Part shown: in pieces, positions 24,451 to 36,910 of the stretch
Position numbering within the stretch: the first letter of the stretch is position 1
Layout of the letters: every line of letters starts with the position of its first letter
Assembly: GCA_949752795.1 (NCBI GenBank)
Contig: OX457072.1
Location: forward strand, 2,356,001 to 2,420,000
DNA: 64,000 nt
From: Hyperoodon ampullatus
Lineage: Eukaryota > Chordata > Mammalia > Artiodactyla > Ziphiidae
Reading direction: 5' to 3'
Position numbers and translations under genes: made by a program
The notes under the pieces: generated by a model
The model's database searches: none
What the model saw: the letters and a program-made list of their open reading frames with translations, nothing else
What the model was told of the DNA's origin: nothing

Positions 24451-25333
24451 GGCCCCTTTTCCCAACCACCAGGCAGTTCTGACAGCTTCACTCGTGTCCA
24501 CACATCATATCCGATCAGAGAAAACCACCATGAATCTGATGGGGAAACTCTCCAGTGAATTTTTTTTCCCTTCATCTTTTGGCATTTTTATAAGAAATGG
24601 ATACCAGTGTAAAAGGTTTCCATCTTCTGATCTTTTACAAAGCTGTTATCATTCAGGAAAATGAAGATTTTTCAAGCAAAATTGATGGAATCAATAAGAA
24701 ATTTTAAAGATCTTTCTTTTGCCAGGTAATGCTTCTCACCAGGAACCACATGAACACTGATATACAGTTAAGATACAGTGAGGAGTAAAATCTTTGCTGA
24801 GCATCTTGGTACATGTACCTTTACTTCTGTACTTATATGTGTATCTTTGCCTATGTCTATATTTGTCTCTATTATGTCTGTATCTATATATTTGCAATAT
24901 GGCCTTGACATCAGATAGATATAGTTTTGCTTCATCCTCAGGCAGCTGAATTGCATTTGGTCCATGGTGGGCAGCTCACTCACTCACTCACTGCCTCGTG
25001 ACAGGCTGCATCACTCAGCTGCATGAAATCTGTGTTAAGATCCGTGTACCTACTTCACACGTGGTGACATTGTGGCCTTGGATCATGGACTTGAGGGATC
25101 TGAACAGGGTCGCCATGGTGATGTGCTCGTCCCAGTCATCCCTCCACACCCTGCTGATTCTGGATCACGTTCCTGGACCTGGGGGTCCAGCTCTGTGCGT
25201 GCACTGAGCACACACAACTCATTCGAGGCGTGTGGGCCCTTCTTCTCATTTCTCTGCACAACCCCTCCTCCTCCTACACACACACACTCACACACAGCAG
25301 TTATTCTATTTAGGTAGATTTGGGCTTAAACAA
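24451..25333. other. single-copy noncoding DNA with small simple repeats
   Basis: No gene recognised. It contains an impure tract of TCTATATC-like units (24835-24900), a TCACTCAC run (24977-24992) and a short CA tract (25275-25298). Overlapping short frames on both strands near 25.07-25.3 kb are low-complexity artefacts. Confidence 0.55.
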
Positions 25334-25696
25334 GTGTCTTAGCTCAGGGTGCTATAGCCAAATACCACAGACTAGGCAGTGTTAACAGCAGACATTTACT
25401 TCCCACAGTCCTGGAGGCTGGTAAGTCCAAGTTCAAGGTGATTCCATTCCTGTTAATAACTCTCTTCCTGGCTTGCAGATGGCTGTTTTCTCACTGTGTC
25501 TTCACATGGTGGAGAGAGAGAGCTCTGGTCTCTTCTTCTCCTTATAAGGGCACTAATCCCCCCATGGGGGCCCCACCTTCAAGACCTCACCTAAATTTAA
25601 TTACTCCCAAAGGCCCCACCTCCAAATACCATCACAATGGGGGTAGAGGCTTCAACATATTAATTTAGGGAAGACATAAACATTCAGTCCATAACA
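25334..25696 (-). repeat. MLT1-type LTR (ERVL-MaLR), solitary
   Basis: An old retrovirus-like LTR in reverse orientation. The plus strand runs from TGTCTTAGCTCAGGGTGC through ACCACAGACTAGGCAG, CAGTCCTGGAGGCTGG and TTATAAGGGCACTAATCC to a terminal CATTCAGTCCATAACA, the reverse complement of the usual MLT1 start. MaLR LTRs are ancient in placental mammals. No internal region or coding sequence accompanies it, so it is a solo LTR. The frame at 25438-25668 lies within it and is not a gene. Confidence 0.8.
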
Positions 25697-27374
25697 ACTA
25701 ACTTGTTCCCCTCTTCTCAGAAAGGCAAATCAGGCCTATTATGATTCCACTTAGGAAAAACCCTGCCTTTTCTAGACTTCCTAGTTTCCATCTCACTGTG
25801 ATTTGATGTAGTAGACCACAAGGTCTCCAACAAAGGATTCTCTGTGGTTTCTACAATTCATTTTGTAAATGCGTTTGGAATAAGTGTCTTCATGACTGAA
25901 CAGTTAGCATTTAAAACAACAAAAAGAAAAGAGCAGAAGAGGAAGGATGATTTCAGAATGGCCCAAGCAAACAAACAAACCTGTTGGCTAACACTCTGAA
26001 TGTCCTGAATGGCGGGGGAGGCCAGCACGGTGCTCGGGAGGCCCAGCTGCTGCCACTGACTTCTAAAGAGGTGCGAAGAGAAAACACATCTAAATAAATC
26101 AGTTGCAAAGACTTTAAGAATGTTGAACGTGTTTCCAGAGATCACACAATATTTTTCTTACCCTTTTCTGAACAGAAAGATATGACCAGAGACTATTCTG
26201 GACCCCATCCTAGGAACAAAGCAAGGATGACAAATGATATGACTTGGGGCCGTCTCGATCCAGGCGGGCCTCCTGCAGTCCGGTGTTCACCCCAGTCCAC
26301 AGCACAGCTATGTCCTCAGCAACCTGCAAACACCGTTTCACTGGCCTCGGATTCTAGGCACCTGTCATTCTCATTGTTCCACGTTGGGTTCAACCCCAAA
26401 CATCAACTTCTCAATCTGAGCAGGAAGCTCAGATGTTAAAGTTCAAGTACTACTGAGTCACCGGGCGGACCCCTTGCCGACCAGTCTCCATGCTCTGTAT
26501 GACACCCACACTGCACACAGGACCCCAGACTCCAAGGCCCCTACCATCCCCGTAGCAACAGCCCTTTACAAGCTCTTGTGATGATCCCTTTCCAATCCTA
26601 TTTCCAGGGCCTGTTCCAAGTTCCCATTATCCTCCCTCTGAGCTCCTAACGTCACGGTACCCAAGCTCTTCCACAGCCCCAGCAACATGCCTCTTCCCAG
26701 GACATCCTTTCCCGTGCCGCCAGCAACATTTTTTCTAGAAGGAAAATCTAGTTGTGTCCATTCTATGGCTTTCCTTTTCTTCCTGGACAACAACCGGGCT
26801 AAGCCTCCCTACCCCCTCATTGAGGTTAGGTGTGGCCACATGCAGAGACAGGGCCGTAGCCTCACACGTTCGTCACTTCCCGTCCAGCCCACAAAGCCTC
26901 CCCACTGTCCTCAAGCTTCATTCTCTTCTTCCAAATGCACAGAGATGACCTTGAAAGCCATATGTTGAAGATGGTAGATCTCCAGTCAGTCTGAGTCCTG
27001 AATGACCGCATGGACCAAAGCCCCCAGCTTCCCTTACAAAACATGAAGTGTTGAGACTATTTACATGATCAAAATTAAACTATTCTTGTGTTTGTGTTAT
27101 TGTACATTTTTGTGTGGATTTCTTAGACAGCTAGTGTTAGCTTCATAAACACATCCTCTGCTTAGAAATCTCTTTTATCTGTAGGACTAAGTCCAGATGT
27201 CTTAGTACTACATGGAGTTTCTCAATTTTATCCCACTTTGCCTCTTCAGCTACTTTACCTGCTTCTCTTTACACACAGACTATATAGTTAGCTCCTCAAT
27301 ATTTACTGGAAATGTCATGCTCATTCTTGCCCAGGGACAACTTAATTTAATCTCCAGACATCACGTATAAGAGG
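25697..27374. other. noncoding DNA, partly GC-richer, possible decayed repeats
   Basis: No confident gene. Several 60-95 codon frames lie on both strands between 25.86 and 27.05 kb with no recognisable domains. The part from about 26.5 to 27.05 kb (with AGATCTCCAGTCAGTCTGAG) may be a decayed LTR, and 27.12-27.33 kb may be decayed L2, but neither is clear enough to annotate. Confidence 0.45.
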
Positions 27375-27505
27375 TGATAACAATCACATTACAGTGATAT
27401 AAATGTATCAAATTTATAACGTAAATGTATAAATGCATCAAATTAACATGTTGTATACTTTAAATTTACACAACGTTATATGTCAACTATATTTCAGTTT
27501 CAACA
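27375..27505 (+). repeat. L1 3' terminus fragment
   Basis: The plus strand shows a typical L1M 3' end: GTATAAATGCATCAAATTAA, TTGTATACTTTAAATTTACA and CGTTATATGTCAACTATATT. It is a short, truncated and old copy. Confidence 0.6.
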
Positions 27506-28252
27506 AAGAGGCCTTAAATGTGATTCCATCTCCCCGAAGACTCTTCTCAAAAGGGGCCCAAACTTCTCACTGCTGTCCTCAGGCTACTAAACTGCTTGTG
27601 TTTCTTCCCCAGAAACCCAAATATCTGGAGTGAAATTGAGGTCACGGTGCTTGTGTGAAGCACTTCTTCTGCCTTTGCTGTCATTCTTCACTTTGGTGAG
27701 GAACTAACAGTTTCCTTAGTGAGCATCCGTGTCGGTTTCCATTTTCCGCACACGTCCCTACTGGTGAATCGACAGGTGAGGGGCCTGCTGCGATTTGGGT
27801 GCCTGGATTCTTCTACCCTGTATGGAGAGGAAGTGTCATTGCTGCCTCTTCTCCAAATAAATCAGCTCCCAGGTAGACATACAGATGGCTCAAAAATACT
27901 TCGAGCTTGGCAGAGAAAAAAAGCTAAATAAATACTCCCAAAGTGTTAAGACAGATTCGTAAACCACTGATGTTAGAAGATACTGCAGTTATTTAAGGCA
28001 AGTACTTACCCAGACCTGAGTTTCACAGAACACCTTTGACAAGGATGAACTTGAGTGACCATCGAGGGAATCGATTCTATTTTTGCAGACACCTGAGTGC
28101 CAAACGCTCTTCCTCATATTTAACTATTATTATGAGTAAACTTGTGTTAACATTTTTCTGTGTATATTTAATCCTTCGAATTTCTGATAATACCATATAG
28201 ATTTTTATAAGTGAAATCTATCAGAGTTCCCTTCAGTTATTTTATACTCTTT
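27506..28252. other. single-copy noncoding DNA
   Basis: No repeat or gene recognised. Short frames at 27433-27633 and 27719-27931 lack domains and splice context. Confidence 0.5.
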
Positions 28253-28579
28253 AAAATAGTGACATTGGGGCTTCCCTGGTGGTGCAGTCATTAAGAATCT
28301 GCCTGCCAGTACATATGGGTGCGAGCCCTGGTCCGGGAAGATCCCACATGCCGCAGAGCAACTAAGCCCACGAGCCACAACTACTGAGCCCTTGTGCCAC
28401 AACTACTGAAGCACGCGCGCCTAGAACCTGTGCTCCGCAACAAGAGAAGCCACTGCAATGAGAAGCCCACGCACCGCAATGAAGAGTAAACCTGCGCGCA
28501 GCAACGAGGACCCAACACAGCTAAAAATAAATAAATAAATAAATATATTTTCAAAATAAATAAATAAAATAGCGACTTT
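28253..28579 (+). repeat. CHR-1-like tRNA-derived SINE, full length
   Basis: A plus-strand SINE from GGGGCTTCCCTGGTGGTGCA (28267) to an A-rich TAAA tail (to about 28565). The head is the tRNA-like part with the internal promoter, and the body has the ACAACTACTGAGCC repeat typical of the longer CHR form. Flanks AAAATAGTGACATT (28253-28266) and AAAATAGCGACTTT (28566-28579) form a target-site duplication with two mismatches. This family is the 3'-extended relative of the shorter elements elsewhere in the window. Confidence 0.88.
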
Positions 28580-28857
28580 TTCTGATTTAATTTATATCCA
28601 AGTATTTGGGGATGGGGATGTCCTATTTCCTAAGCATTAAGAAATATGATATTAAGAATATTGATAACCAAGTGGAGTTTGTAAACAAATCTCTACAATA
28701 TCCTCATGAATTAAGAAGGAAATATTCCTTAAGGTGAGTGTTCCAATCAGACCAATAATGTTAAAAATTCAAAATTTCAAAAGTCACTGATCCAAAATGA
28801 ACAAATGAAATAATACTTGAACTTCCAATGGGAAATTATTTTTAAATTAAAAAATTG
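28580..28857. other. AT-rich single-copy DNA
   Basis: Nothing recognisable. It separates the SINE from the L1 that follows. Confidence 0.5.
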
Positions 28858-29696
28858 TGTTCGACTTTATTTTTTAGAGCAGTTTTAGGTTTACAGTGAA
28901 ATTGAGAGGAAGGAGCGGACATTTCCCCAGTGACCCTCCACCACATGTGGCGTCTCCCCCGTTATCCACACCCCCACCAGATGCTTCATTTGTTACAACT
29001 GCTGAACCTACACTGACACCTCATCATCACCCAAAGTCCACAGTTTACTTTAGGGTTCTCTCCGCGTTGTACATTCTGTGGTTTGGCCAGATGTATCCAC
29101 CTCTGTAACGTCATACAGAGTGTTTCCACTGCCCTAAAGTCCTCTGTGCTCTGCCCACCCACCCCCTCCCTCCCCACCAACCCCTGGCAACCCCTGATCT
29201 TTTCACTGTCTCCATAGTTTTATCTTTTCCAGAAGGTCATATAGTTGGAATCATGAAGTACGTAGCCTTTCCAGATTGGCTTCTTTCACTTAGTAATATC
29301 CATTTAAGTTTCCTCTGTGTCTTTTTATGGCTTGATGGCTCACTTTTCTTTTTTTCATCATTGAGTAAAATTCCATTGTCTGGATGTACCACAGTTTGCT
29401 TATCATTCACCTTCTGAAGGACATCTTGGTTGGCTTCAGGCTTTGGTAATTATGAATAAAGCTGTTATAAACATCCATGTGCAGATTTTTGTGTGGACGT
29501 AAGTGTTCTCAACTCCGCTGGGTAAATAAATACTAAGGAATCCAATTGCTGGAGTGTATGGTGAGAGTATGTTTAGATTGTTAAGAATCTGCCAATGTGT
29601 CTTCAAAAGTGGCTGCATCACTTTGCATCCTCACCAGCAATGGACGAGAGTTCCTGTTGCTCCATGTCCTCCCTGGCACTTGGTTCTGGATACTCT

Positions 29697-29699
<3 letters not shown>
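28858..29699 (-). repeat. L1 LINE: 3' UTR and ORF2 end
   Basis: A minus-strand L1. The plus strand begins near CTTTATTTTTTAGAGCAGTT and continues with TTACAACTGCTGAACCTACA, TCATCACCCAAAGTCCACAG, TAGTTGGAATCATGAAGTA and ATTCCATTGTCTGGATGTAC, all familiar 3' L1 blocks in reverse complement. ORF2 is broken by stops. The element stops at the SINE at 29700, and no L1 sequence resumes beyond it, so either the SINE sits at the truncation point or a deletion occurred there. Confidence 0.83.
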
Positions 29700-29739
<40 letters not shown>

Positions 29740-29929
29740 GGTATGCGGGCCTCTCACTTTTGTGGCCTCTCCCATTGCAGAGCACAGGCTCCGGACGCGC
29801 AGGCCCAGTGGCCATGGCTCACGGGCCCAGCCGCTCTGCAGCATGTGGGATCTTCCCGCATCGGGGCACGAACCCGTGTCCCGTGCATCGGCAGGCGGAC
29901 TCTCAACCACTGCGCCACCAGGGAAGCCC
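29700..29929 (-). repeat. CHR-2-type SINE with 38-T tract
   Basis: Reverse-oriented SINE: 38 T (29700-29737), then GCGGTATGCGGGCC to CACCAGGGAAGCC. The body is close to the copies at 7.0 and 42.2 kb. I could not define a clean target-site duplication. The left flank is L1, and the right flank (CTGTGCCTTAGTTTTTTG) is not obviously the expected next L1 sequence. Long frames through it (29554-29955, 29581-29910 and others) are produced by the poly-T run. Confidence 0.9.
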
Positions 29930-31954
29930 TGTGCCTTAGTTTTTTGATTCCATAAGTGAGGAGAGTAGAAGTAAACAGACAGAAACTGTAAGATTTCTTT
30001 TTCACAATAAACTTTTATTTATTATTATTTTTTAAAACAAACCAGTGAAGGATAGGACAAAAACCTTTGGTTCACTTATGTATTTATGAATGGAAAACAT
30101 TTATAATGCAAATTCGCTCATTAAAAAGCTTAGCTACAAATGACAACATTACAGGTAAGCCTCTTTTTGTTTTCGTTTCACGTGGAGAACTTAGAGACTC
30201 AATTCTTTTCAAGAGACTAAGTACAAGTACTCCAAGTAAATATTACACAGATTGGAAGCATCTTGGATTCTTTAAGTATATTTCAAAATATAAATTTGTA
30301 CGCATGCTTTAAAGAAACAGTATATTTCAAGAGATATGAGACAAAGCGAACAAGGTGTCCTAGAGGTTTGTTAAAGGAATTTTTAGACTCTGAGACCAAA
30401 AAAACGCTAGATTCAGCCTCGTTTTCTCACCATCTTTCCACACAGGTATTAGTGAGGAGGACTAGCAGAATAAGATGTGAATGGCTGAAAGGATAAGACA
30501 TGTCTACTGGGGGGTCAGCAGCTGGGGCGTCTCCCACAGAGGCCTAGCACCTGAAGGCCAGCACCTGGGGAGCTGGGGCAGCACCCCCCGCCAGGAGCGG
30601 CCGAAGTCACAGCGCTGTTGTGCACATCAAAACACGTACTACAACGAACACCCTCCTGGGGAATTTTCCTCTGAAACCAGAGAGATGCTTTCTCCTTATC
30701 GATGGATCTGGGGGTGGGGACTGTTGTATCACAATATGGTTCATATTTGGGGGTTAGAAAATTCACCATATTTGGCCGATGAGAGCATTTCTCTAAGATT
30801 TTTGGACTTCAGCTCAGAGCAACCAAGGCTTTGTGGTTCTTGGTTGGCTGAGATATAAATCTGAAGCTATAGACACCATGTCTCCAGGGGTACGGAGGAG
30901 ATGGTCTACAGCAGGGGAGAAGGAAGCTCATGAAAAAGAAGATGCCGACACAAGAGGCTGAGGGGTAACGTTCCTGGTTCCTGTTGTTCCTGAAACCCAG
31001 CTACATTCCTGCCCTTCCCACAAGATACGTCTGCCCTTGTGGTCTGAGTTACAATTCTGCCCCTTGTCAACAGGTGGACTCCAAATACAAGACATGGAGA
31101 AATGTTCAAGAATAGGGTTTGACAATGAGAAAACAGAAGTTTGTGAGGATAAATCCTGACTATCCAGGGCACTGATTCTAAAGATGCTCAAAAAGGTAAG
31201 ATGCAGCCTGGAGGAGGGATCCTGACTCGAGGGAAATTCGGAAAGGTGGCTTGTGTGCGAATGATCTTCTGTAGCCATTGTTTGCTTCCACAGCCCTAAG
31301 GACTCCTCTCTAATCCCCTGGGATTAGTCATGACATTGTAAATGCACAGAGTTTGCTAAAAAAAAATGCAGGAAAAAAATGTTAACAAAATACACGTCTT
31401 AATAATTTTTTAATTGCCCAGATAATGAACACTTGTTGGGAAATAAAAAGCAAACTTTTTGCACGAACTCTCTACCTAATTCATTTTAATTTTATGTAGA
31501 CCATTTTACTTGACATTATTATTCTAGAGGGAAATGTACACTGAATTTTAAAAAAACTCTTTGGGTTAAAAATTGACTATGTACATTATCTAAAGATCAC
31601 TGACATCTCATTATAAATATACAATGTTGTAACATACCAATATTAAAATAGTACTTTGTGTTATATTCTCCAGGGCTCATTCTTTTAAAGAACCAATAAA
31701 TTAATAAATGGATAAAACAGAGTGAGTCAAGACAATGAAAATAATTCAGTGTTGGATCTTTAAGAGAAGAAAATGTCTACGATAGGGGGCTCACTAAGAA
31801 AACATTACTTATAAAAAGATTACTTATCCATCTTATAGATATTTTCATCAGGCGTTATAGAATAAAAACTGTCAATTCTTAGTCACCAAATAGTCAAATT
31901 GACCTCAACGGTCAATTCTACAAGTATCTGGCTTACGGAGGTTATACTGAGATA
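29930..31954. other. single-copy noncoding DNA
   Basis: About 2 kb with no recognisable repeat. The frame at 30481-30858 (125 codons, starting MAERIRHVYWGVSSWGVSHR) is one of the longer frames outside repeats, but it shows no known domain, low-complexity tryptophan and glycine content, and no splice context, so I do not call it a gene. An 18-bp palindrome at 31310-31327 is listed separately. Confidence 0.5.
31310..31327. promoter_or_regulatory. palindromic OTX/PITX-type homeodomain site
   Basis: CTAATCCC and GGGATTAG form a perfect inverted repeat with a 2-bp spacer. TAATCC is the core bound by K50 homeodomain proteins such as OTX, CRX, PITX and GSC. Whether it is bound is unknown, and an isolated site of this kind can occur by chance. 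Confidence 0.3.
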
Positions 31955-33720
31955 CCTGTTTTTAAATTCTATGGATGCAAATACTTAACAAGTATTTATG
32001 AAGTCCCTGCCATGCGCCTGGCACCACACTCATGCCCAGTGGAGAACGAGACAAGGTACCTGTCACCAGCGAGCTCGAATTCCAGAATAAACAGAGAAAC
32101 AAAAGTGTACAAGATGGGGGCTGTGTGTGCAAAGTGAAGGTGTGAGTGGAAAAAGCAGGGCCACCGGCTAGAGCCCCCCATGCCTGTGTGGAGGGTGGGA
32201 TTTGTAACCGAAGGCATCATAGACAACATCACGTGGAGTTTAGATCTGAATGACTCCAAAGACTTGGTGGGTGGAGGGTCTGAGGGCAGAGTCCTAAGCA
32301 GAGGAAGAGGCAGGTACAAAAGGAGGGAGACATTGAGGCTGGTCTGATTGAGAGAAGAGGAGGCCTGGTGGTGGAGCATAGTGACCAGGGGAGAATAGGA
32401 ATTGGGGGTCACACAGTGGCCATGTGTGTACATTTACTGTAGCTCAAGGGGACCTCGCTAGAGGGCTCCAGCCAGCAGAGAGATGCAAACTGGCTTAGCT
32501 CACACTCTAGATACCAGATGGAACAGGTGGAAGGGAGACCGAGGGCAAGCAAGGAGTCAAATCAAATGCCACTGAAATAAGCCAGGCAGCTCTAAAGTAG
32601 CTTATGTTCTAGAAGGTGAACAATGGAGATGGGGAAATATGGCCGGATTCGAGAGATATTTTGGAGCTAGAATCCATAGAACTTGTTGGAAGTGTGATAA
32701 GAATTACTTCTTATTTGGGGCTTGAGCAACTGCACAGAAGGTGGTTCATTTAGTGACAGAGAGAAACCAGAAGGAACAAGTTTGGGTAGGGGTAGGGAAG
32801 TAAAAGAGTGGTCTTTTGCCCACGTTACAATTAAGACACCTATGGCATAAGCCTGCATTTCAGTGGAAAGTCCAGTTCAGAAGAGACACATTTGAGCGTC
32901 AGAGCCATGAAGATAGTATCTAAAGCCAAAGGGACTGGACAAGATTACATGGGGAGAGAACAGCTACAGGGAAGGGTAGAAATCCAGGGGCCACACAAAG
33001 GAACGAGATGATACTTAGCCACCAGCACAAGAGGAGAAGCCAAGAGGGGAGACTGAGCAGGTGGCAGCACAGACGTCAAGAGAAAAGAGTTCATCAAGAA
33101 GTGTGTGGTCAACGGTATGAACCACTGGCAAGTAGTCAAATAAGTTGAAGACAGAGAAGTGACCACTGAACTGGCCATTTGGAGTCAACAGCAATTTGAG
33201 GCAAGGGCTATTTCAGGACTGGTAAGGAAAATGGGTTGGAGTGAGGGGAGGACAGAGGTACGGAAGTGGAGACTTGGGTGATACAAGGCTCTCTGAAGAC
33301 GCTTCTGTGGCAATGAGCAGAGTGATAGGCACGTAAGTGTGGTTGTCAAGAAAAGTCTGTTCCAAAAAAGATACCTCGTTTTGTTCTCCTGGGAGTTATA
33401 CAGCAGAGAAGGACAAACTGACCATGAAATGGAGAGAGGGTTGTAACAGGAGCGGACTCCTAAGGGAGAGGAAGGCTGTGGAATCCACAGGACAGGTGAA
33501 GGGGATGCCTAGATTCAGGAGGGCAACATGTTCTCAGGAGGAGGACTAGGATTTCCATCTGATCCTGTAAGTCAGGAAAGTAAGGGAATGCTGGGGGCAG
33601 GGAAGACAGTGACGCTCCGTGGGGTCCGGTTCTCCAGCCCTGCAGGGCTGCCTGGGCCCAGGCACAGAGCTGGGGAGACGCTGGCCGTAAAGAGGATGGT
33701 TGTAGGCGGGTGAGTGCAGG
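31955..33720 (-). repeat. L2 LINE, long minus-strand copy
   Basis: The plus strand reads an L2 in reverse. It starts at the 3' end near AACAAGTATTTATGAAGTCC and CCTGGCACCACACTCATGCC, and then passes through reverse-complement 3' sequence. Around 32870-32950 it reaches the reverse-complement reverse-transcriptase region, where AGAGCCATGAAGATAGTATC corresponds to the decayed YADD area. Length of about 1.75 kb is long for an L2. Frames across it (31996-32433, 33460-33774 and others) are broken relics. The right edge is uncertain and could reach 34.1 kb. Confidence 0.7.
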
Positions 33721-36289
33721 TGGGGCAGGAGGGTGGCAGTGGTTCCCATGGTGTGTAATGATGGGCCGTAGCACCTACACTTGTAAAAGAGGGAAAGCAA
33801 TCAGGAGACAGGACGCTTATGCCACCCGCTGTGCCACGTTGCGGCTACTGATGATGACAAGCTCACGAGTATCATATGAGGATGAACCCTGAAGGGGTGA
33901 GAAGAAAAGATCACTGGAGGCGGGGAGGTCAAGGAACGGAGGGGCCAGTACACGAGATGCTGACCGGGTTGCAAGAGCAGCCTGAGGAGTGAGGTGAAGA
34001 GGAAGCAGCGGGAGTGGCCAGAACCCCTGTGAAACTGCAGGGACGGCGACAAGGGGCAGGAGGTGGGGGGCGAAGATCACGTCGACTTCCCCCAAATTGG
34101 AATTTTCAAAATTTGAAGGAGAAACAGATGGGAAGTAGCCATGGGGAGCAAGGCTACCAAGTGTCCCTCAAACTCAGAGGTGAGTGGGAAAACCCCCACA
34201 GCCTCTCCTTGGGAAGGATTCAGGGAGGGTGTGTCCCCAGAAGGTGATGTACCAGAAGGTCCTCGTCCTCCAGGGCTTCGTAGTCCAGTGGGAAGATACA
34301 TAGTGTTAACTTACCAAACACATGGCAGAACGGTCACCACGCAGCCCACATTTAAGACAAGTGTGGCACGTGCTCTCTGCTCCTCCAGGCTGTGAGCAGG
34401 GCGTTCACGTCGACACCCTCCACCTGGGAACCGCAGGGGGCACAGGGCTGCCAGCTCCACGGCAAAGAGCAGACATAGCTTCCAACTGCCGAGCTGATCT
34501 GAGATGCAACCTCCCTCCCTGGGATTCCCTCAACGGCTGTCTCATTCCTGCCTTTCATCTTTGCATCTAATTCATGTCGGCATTGACAGCGGAGGTCAGA
34601 GTGAGATGAAAAGGAAGCAGGGCATGAACAGAGGCAGAGGGACCCTAGAGCACCCCTTCGTAGCAACCGGGTGACTTATGGTTGTTTCTTCACCACATCT
34701 GCAAGCTCCCTTTGGGCAGAAGAGAGTGCACTGAGGACCCCTCGCTGCGTATTTGCCAATTATGACAAAATTCAAATATTGGGAAATAGCAGAGAGCATT
34801 CGGGTCCAGTGTAATGCGTCTGTCCATGGAAGAATGAATCCCCATCCTTCATTTCCAAAAATCGAGTGTCAGTTTGGACAGCAACCACAAGCAGCCATCC
34901 TGAGGCTCCTCATCGCCAACTTCTACTGTCTCATCTACTAAGTATTAACTAATATAGAGACCAGTCCCTTCCTCGGCCGGTCTCAAAATCTGGAGCAGAC
35001 CAAGGACACGCACCAGGGGAGAGGCATCTCCCAGCATCTTCCCACGCCTCCAGATCAGTTAGTGATGATGCTGAAGAAAAGACCATCGATTTATTTATTT
35101 ACTTGCTAATGTATTGCTTGTTCCAGAGAGAACTTAAAGCAGCTTATAGGAATTCACAAAAGGCAAGAAAGTATAATAAGTCTCAAGGAGGAGTAAAGGA
35201 AGGAGAAGCCAAGTTGGGGGACGTAGAACTGGGCAGGGATATGGCTGAAGAAAGCAGAGCAGAAAGCCCTGTGCCCTTACTGTGGGTATGGCAGCGGCCC
35301 CGGGTGACAGTCACATGGCCCACGGTAGCTAAGACATCTCAACAGACCCATTGCTCTGAGAAGTGCAGTCACCGCCGGTGCTGAGGCCAGCTGGACTTGT
35401 GCCTCATCAAGAGGACCCTGTGTCCTGAGATGCACGGTGCACTCAGCAGCATCCTCCCAGGCGCACGCAGACTTCACGCTGTTGCTCAGGACAGGCTTAT
35501 GACATCAACCTACAGAGCATGGAGTCCAACCTGGATAGAGTTCACTGAGCTATAGCTCAGTCTCGGAATGCATGTTAGAACATCTGAAATGTCCTTTAGC
35601 CACCATCACCACATATTATTCTGATGAGAGAAGATTTAGACCAGTGCCCCGTGGTGATGCTCCTACAATCCTCCCTCGTGGAGGACAGCCCTGTAACGTC
35701 ATCAAGTCAAATTAAGACCCCATTCTGGGGAAAATCCAAGCCCCTAACCAGACAAGCCCCTAACACCTGACAAGAAGACCCATCCTCCCCTATTTGGATG
35801 TGAACTGGGGGTGGGGTTACTCTTAGGGAACCTTTAGGATGAACTATGATGCATTCTGCACAGCATGACTGATGATTTTCTCCAGGAGACTGGCCAAGGA
35901 AGGTAATCTGATGCCCCACCGGGAGTTACATGACAAGCCCAGCCTGTGATACCAGGTTTCTGAAGGTCTTCCTGGGGTGTTACCAACAGCAGGTTAGAGC
36001 TACGTGGAGGTACAATGTCTCACGGCTACAGACGTTTCTGAGAGCGCACTGGCTGCCCTCCGGCCTCTGAGCAGCTCGGCTGGCGTGAGTACAGGCTGAG
36101 TGGGTGTCGTTCAGTGCATTTGGAAATCTCGTTTTGGAGTGGTCTCTGGGCAGATGAGAGAACCCCGTGGATCTGCCCAGATCCTCCTCTGAGTGTCATG
36201 CTAGCTGGAGCTTGAGTATCAGAATCTTCTGTGTCAGAAGCGGATGGCCCTTTGCTCCACACTGTCCATTTCATGCTGGGATCACAGAG
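33721..36289. other. GC-richer noncoding DNA
   Basis: No gene recognised. Many overlapping frames of 60-105 codons on both strands reflect the higher GC content and fewer stops. None has a recognisable domain or paired splice signals. The first few hundred bases may be the continuation of the L2 to the left. Confidence 0.45.
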
Positions 36290-36569
36290 TCAAAGTGGAA
36301 GATGCTAAAGGGTCCTTAAAAGTCACTCAGCACAAGCCCTTCAGTTTATAGATGAAGAAATGGACAGAAGTTGGTTTGGGCCAAGTTTCAGGGATTTACT
36401 GATTGGATCTCTGGCCCAGAATCTGATGTTCCTTCACCCTGGCCCCCTCTTCTGCGACATCGTTTCCCGCAAGTTCAGGGATGGAGACTCTGCCGGGTGA
36501 GTCCATGAAGCCTCTTAAAAACTTGACTTTGACAATCATGGCAAAACCACATTTTTACCTCTTGTAGCT

Positions 36570-36570
<1 letters not shown>
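36290..36570. other. possible decayed repeat
   Basis: CAGTTTATAGATGAAGAAAT and surrounding bases around 36310-36400 resemble an ancient SINE or LINE remnant, but the match is too weak to name. Confidence 0.35.
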
Positions 36571-36635
<65 letters not shown>

Positions 36636-36710
36636 TATATATATATATATATATATTTATATATTTATATATGTATGTATGTGTGTATATATATATACAT
36701 ATATATATTT
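36571..36710. repeat. (TA)n microsatellite, about 140 bp
   Basis: A nearly pure TA run from 36574, with TATTTATA and TGTATGTATG interruptions toward the right end. It abuts the tail of the SINE that follows. Such tracts are hypermutable and self-complementary. A 172-codon frame across it on the minus strand is an artefact of IYIYIY translation. Confidence 0.9.
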
Positions 36711-36910
36711 TTTTTTTTGCGGTACGCAGGCCTCTCACTGTTGTGGCCTCTCCCGTTGCGGAGCACAGGCTCCGGACGCGCAGGCCCAGTGGCCATGGCT
36801 CACGGGCCCAGCCACTCTGAGGCATGTGGGACCCTCCTGGACTGGGGCATGAACCCATGTCCCCTGCATCGGCAGGCAGACTCTCAACCACTGCGCCACC
36901 AGGGAAGCCC
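36711..36910 (-). repeat. CHR-2-type SINE next to a TA tract
   Basis: Reverse-oriented SINE with a short T-run (36710-36718), then GCGGTACGCAGGCC to CACCAGGGAAGCCC. Compared with its relatives it has several substitutions. The usual long tail is replaced by a short T-run joined to the TA microsatellite. A target-site duplication cannot be fixed: CTGAC occurs at 36568-36572 and again just right of the element, but it is too short to be sure. Confidence 0.88.

Noticed and set aside
29554..29955. 133-codon plus-strand frame and overlapping minus-strand frames
   Set aside because: They run through a CHR-2 SINE and its 38-T tract; the same peptides recur at the other SINE copies.
30481..30858. 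125-codon frame outside known repeats
   Set aside because: No domain, odd tryptophan- and glycine-rich composition, no splice signals or conserved context that I can see.
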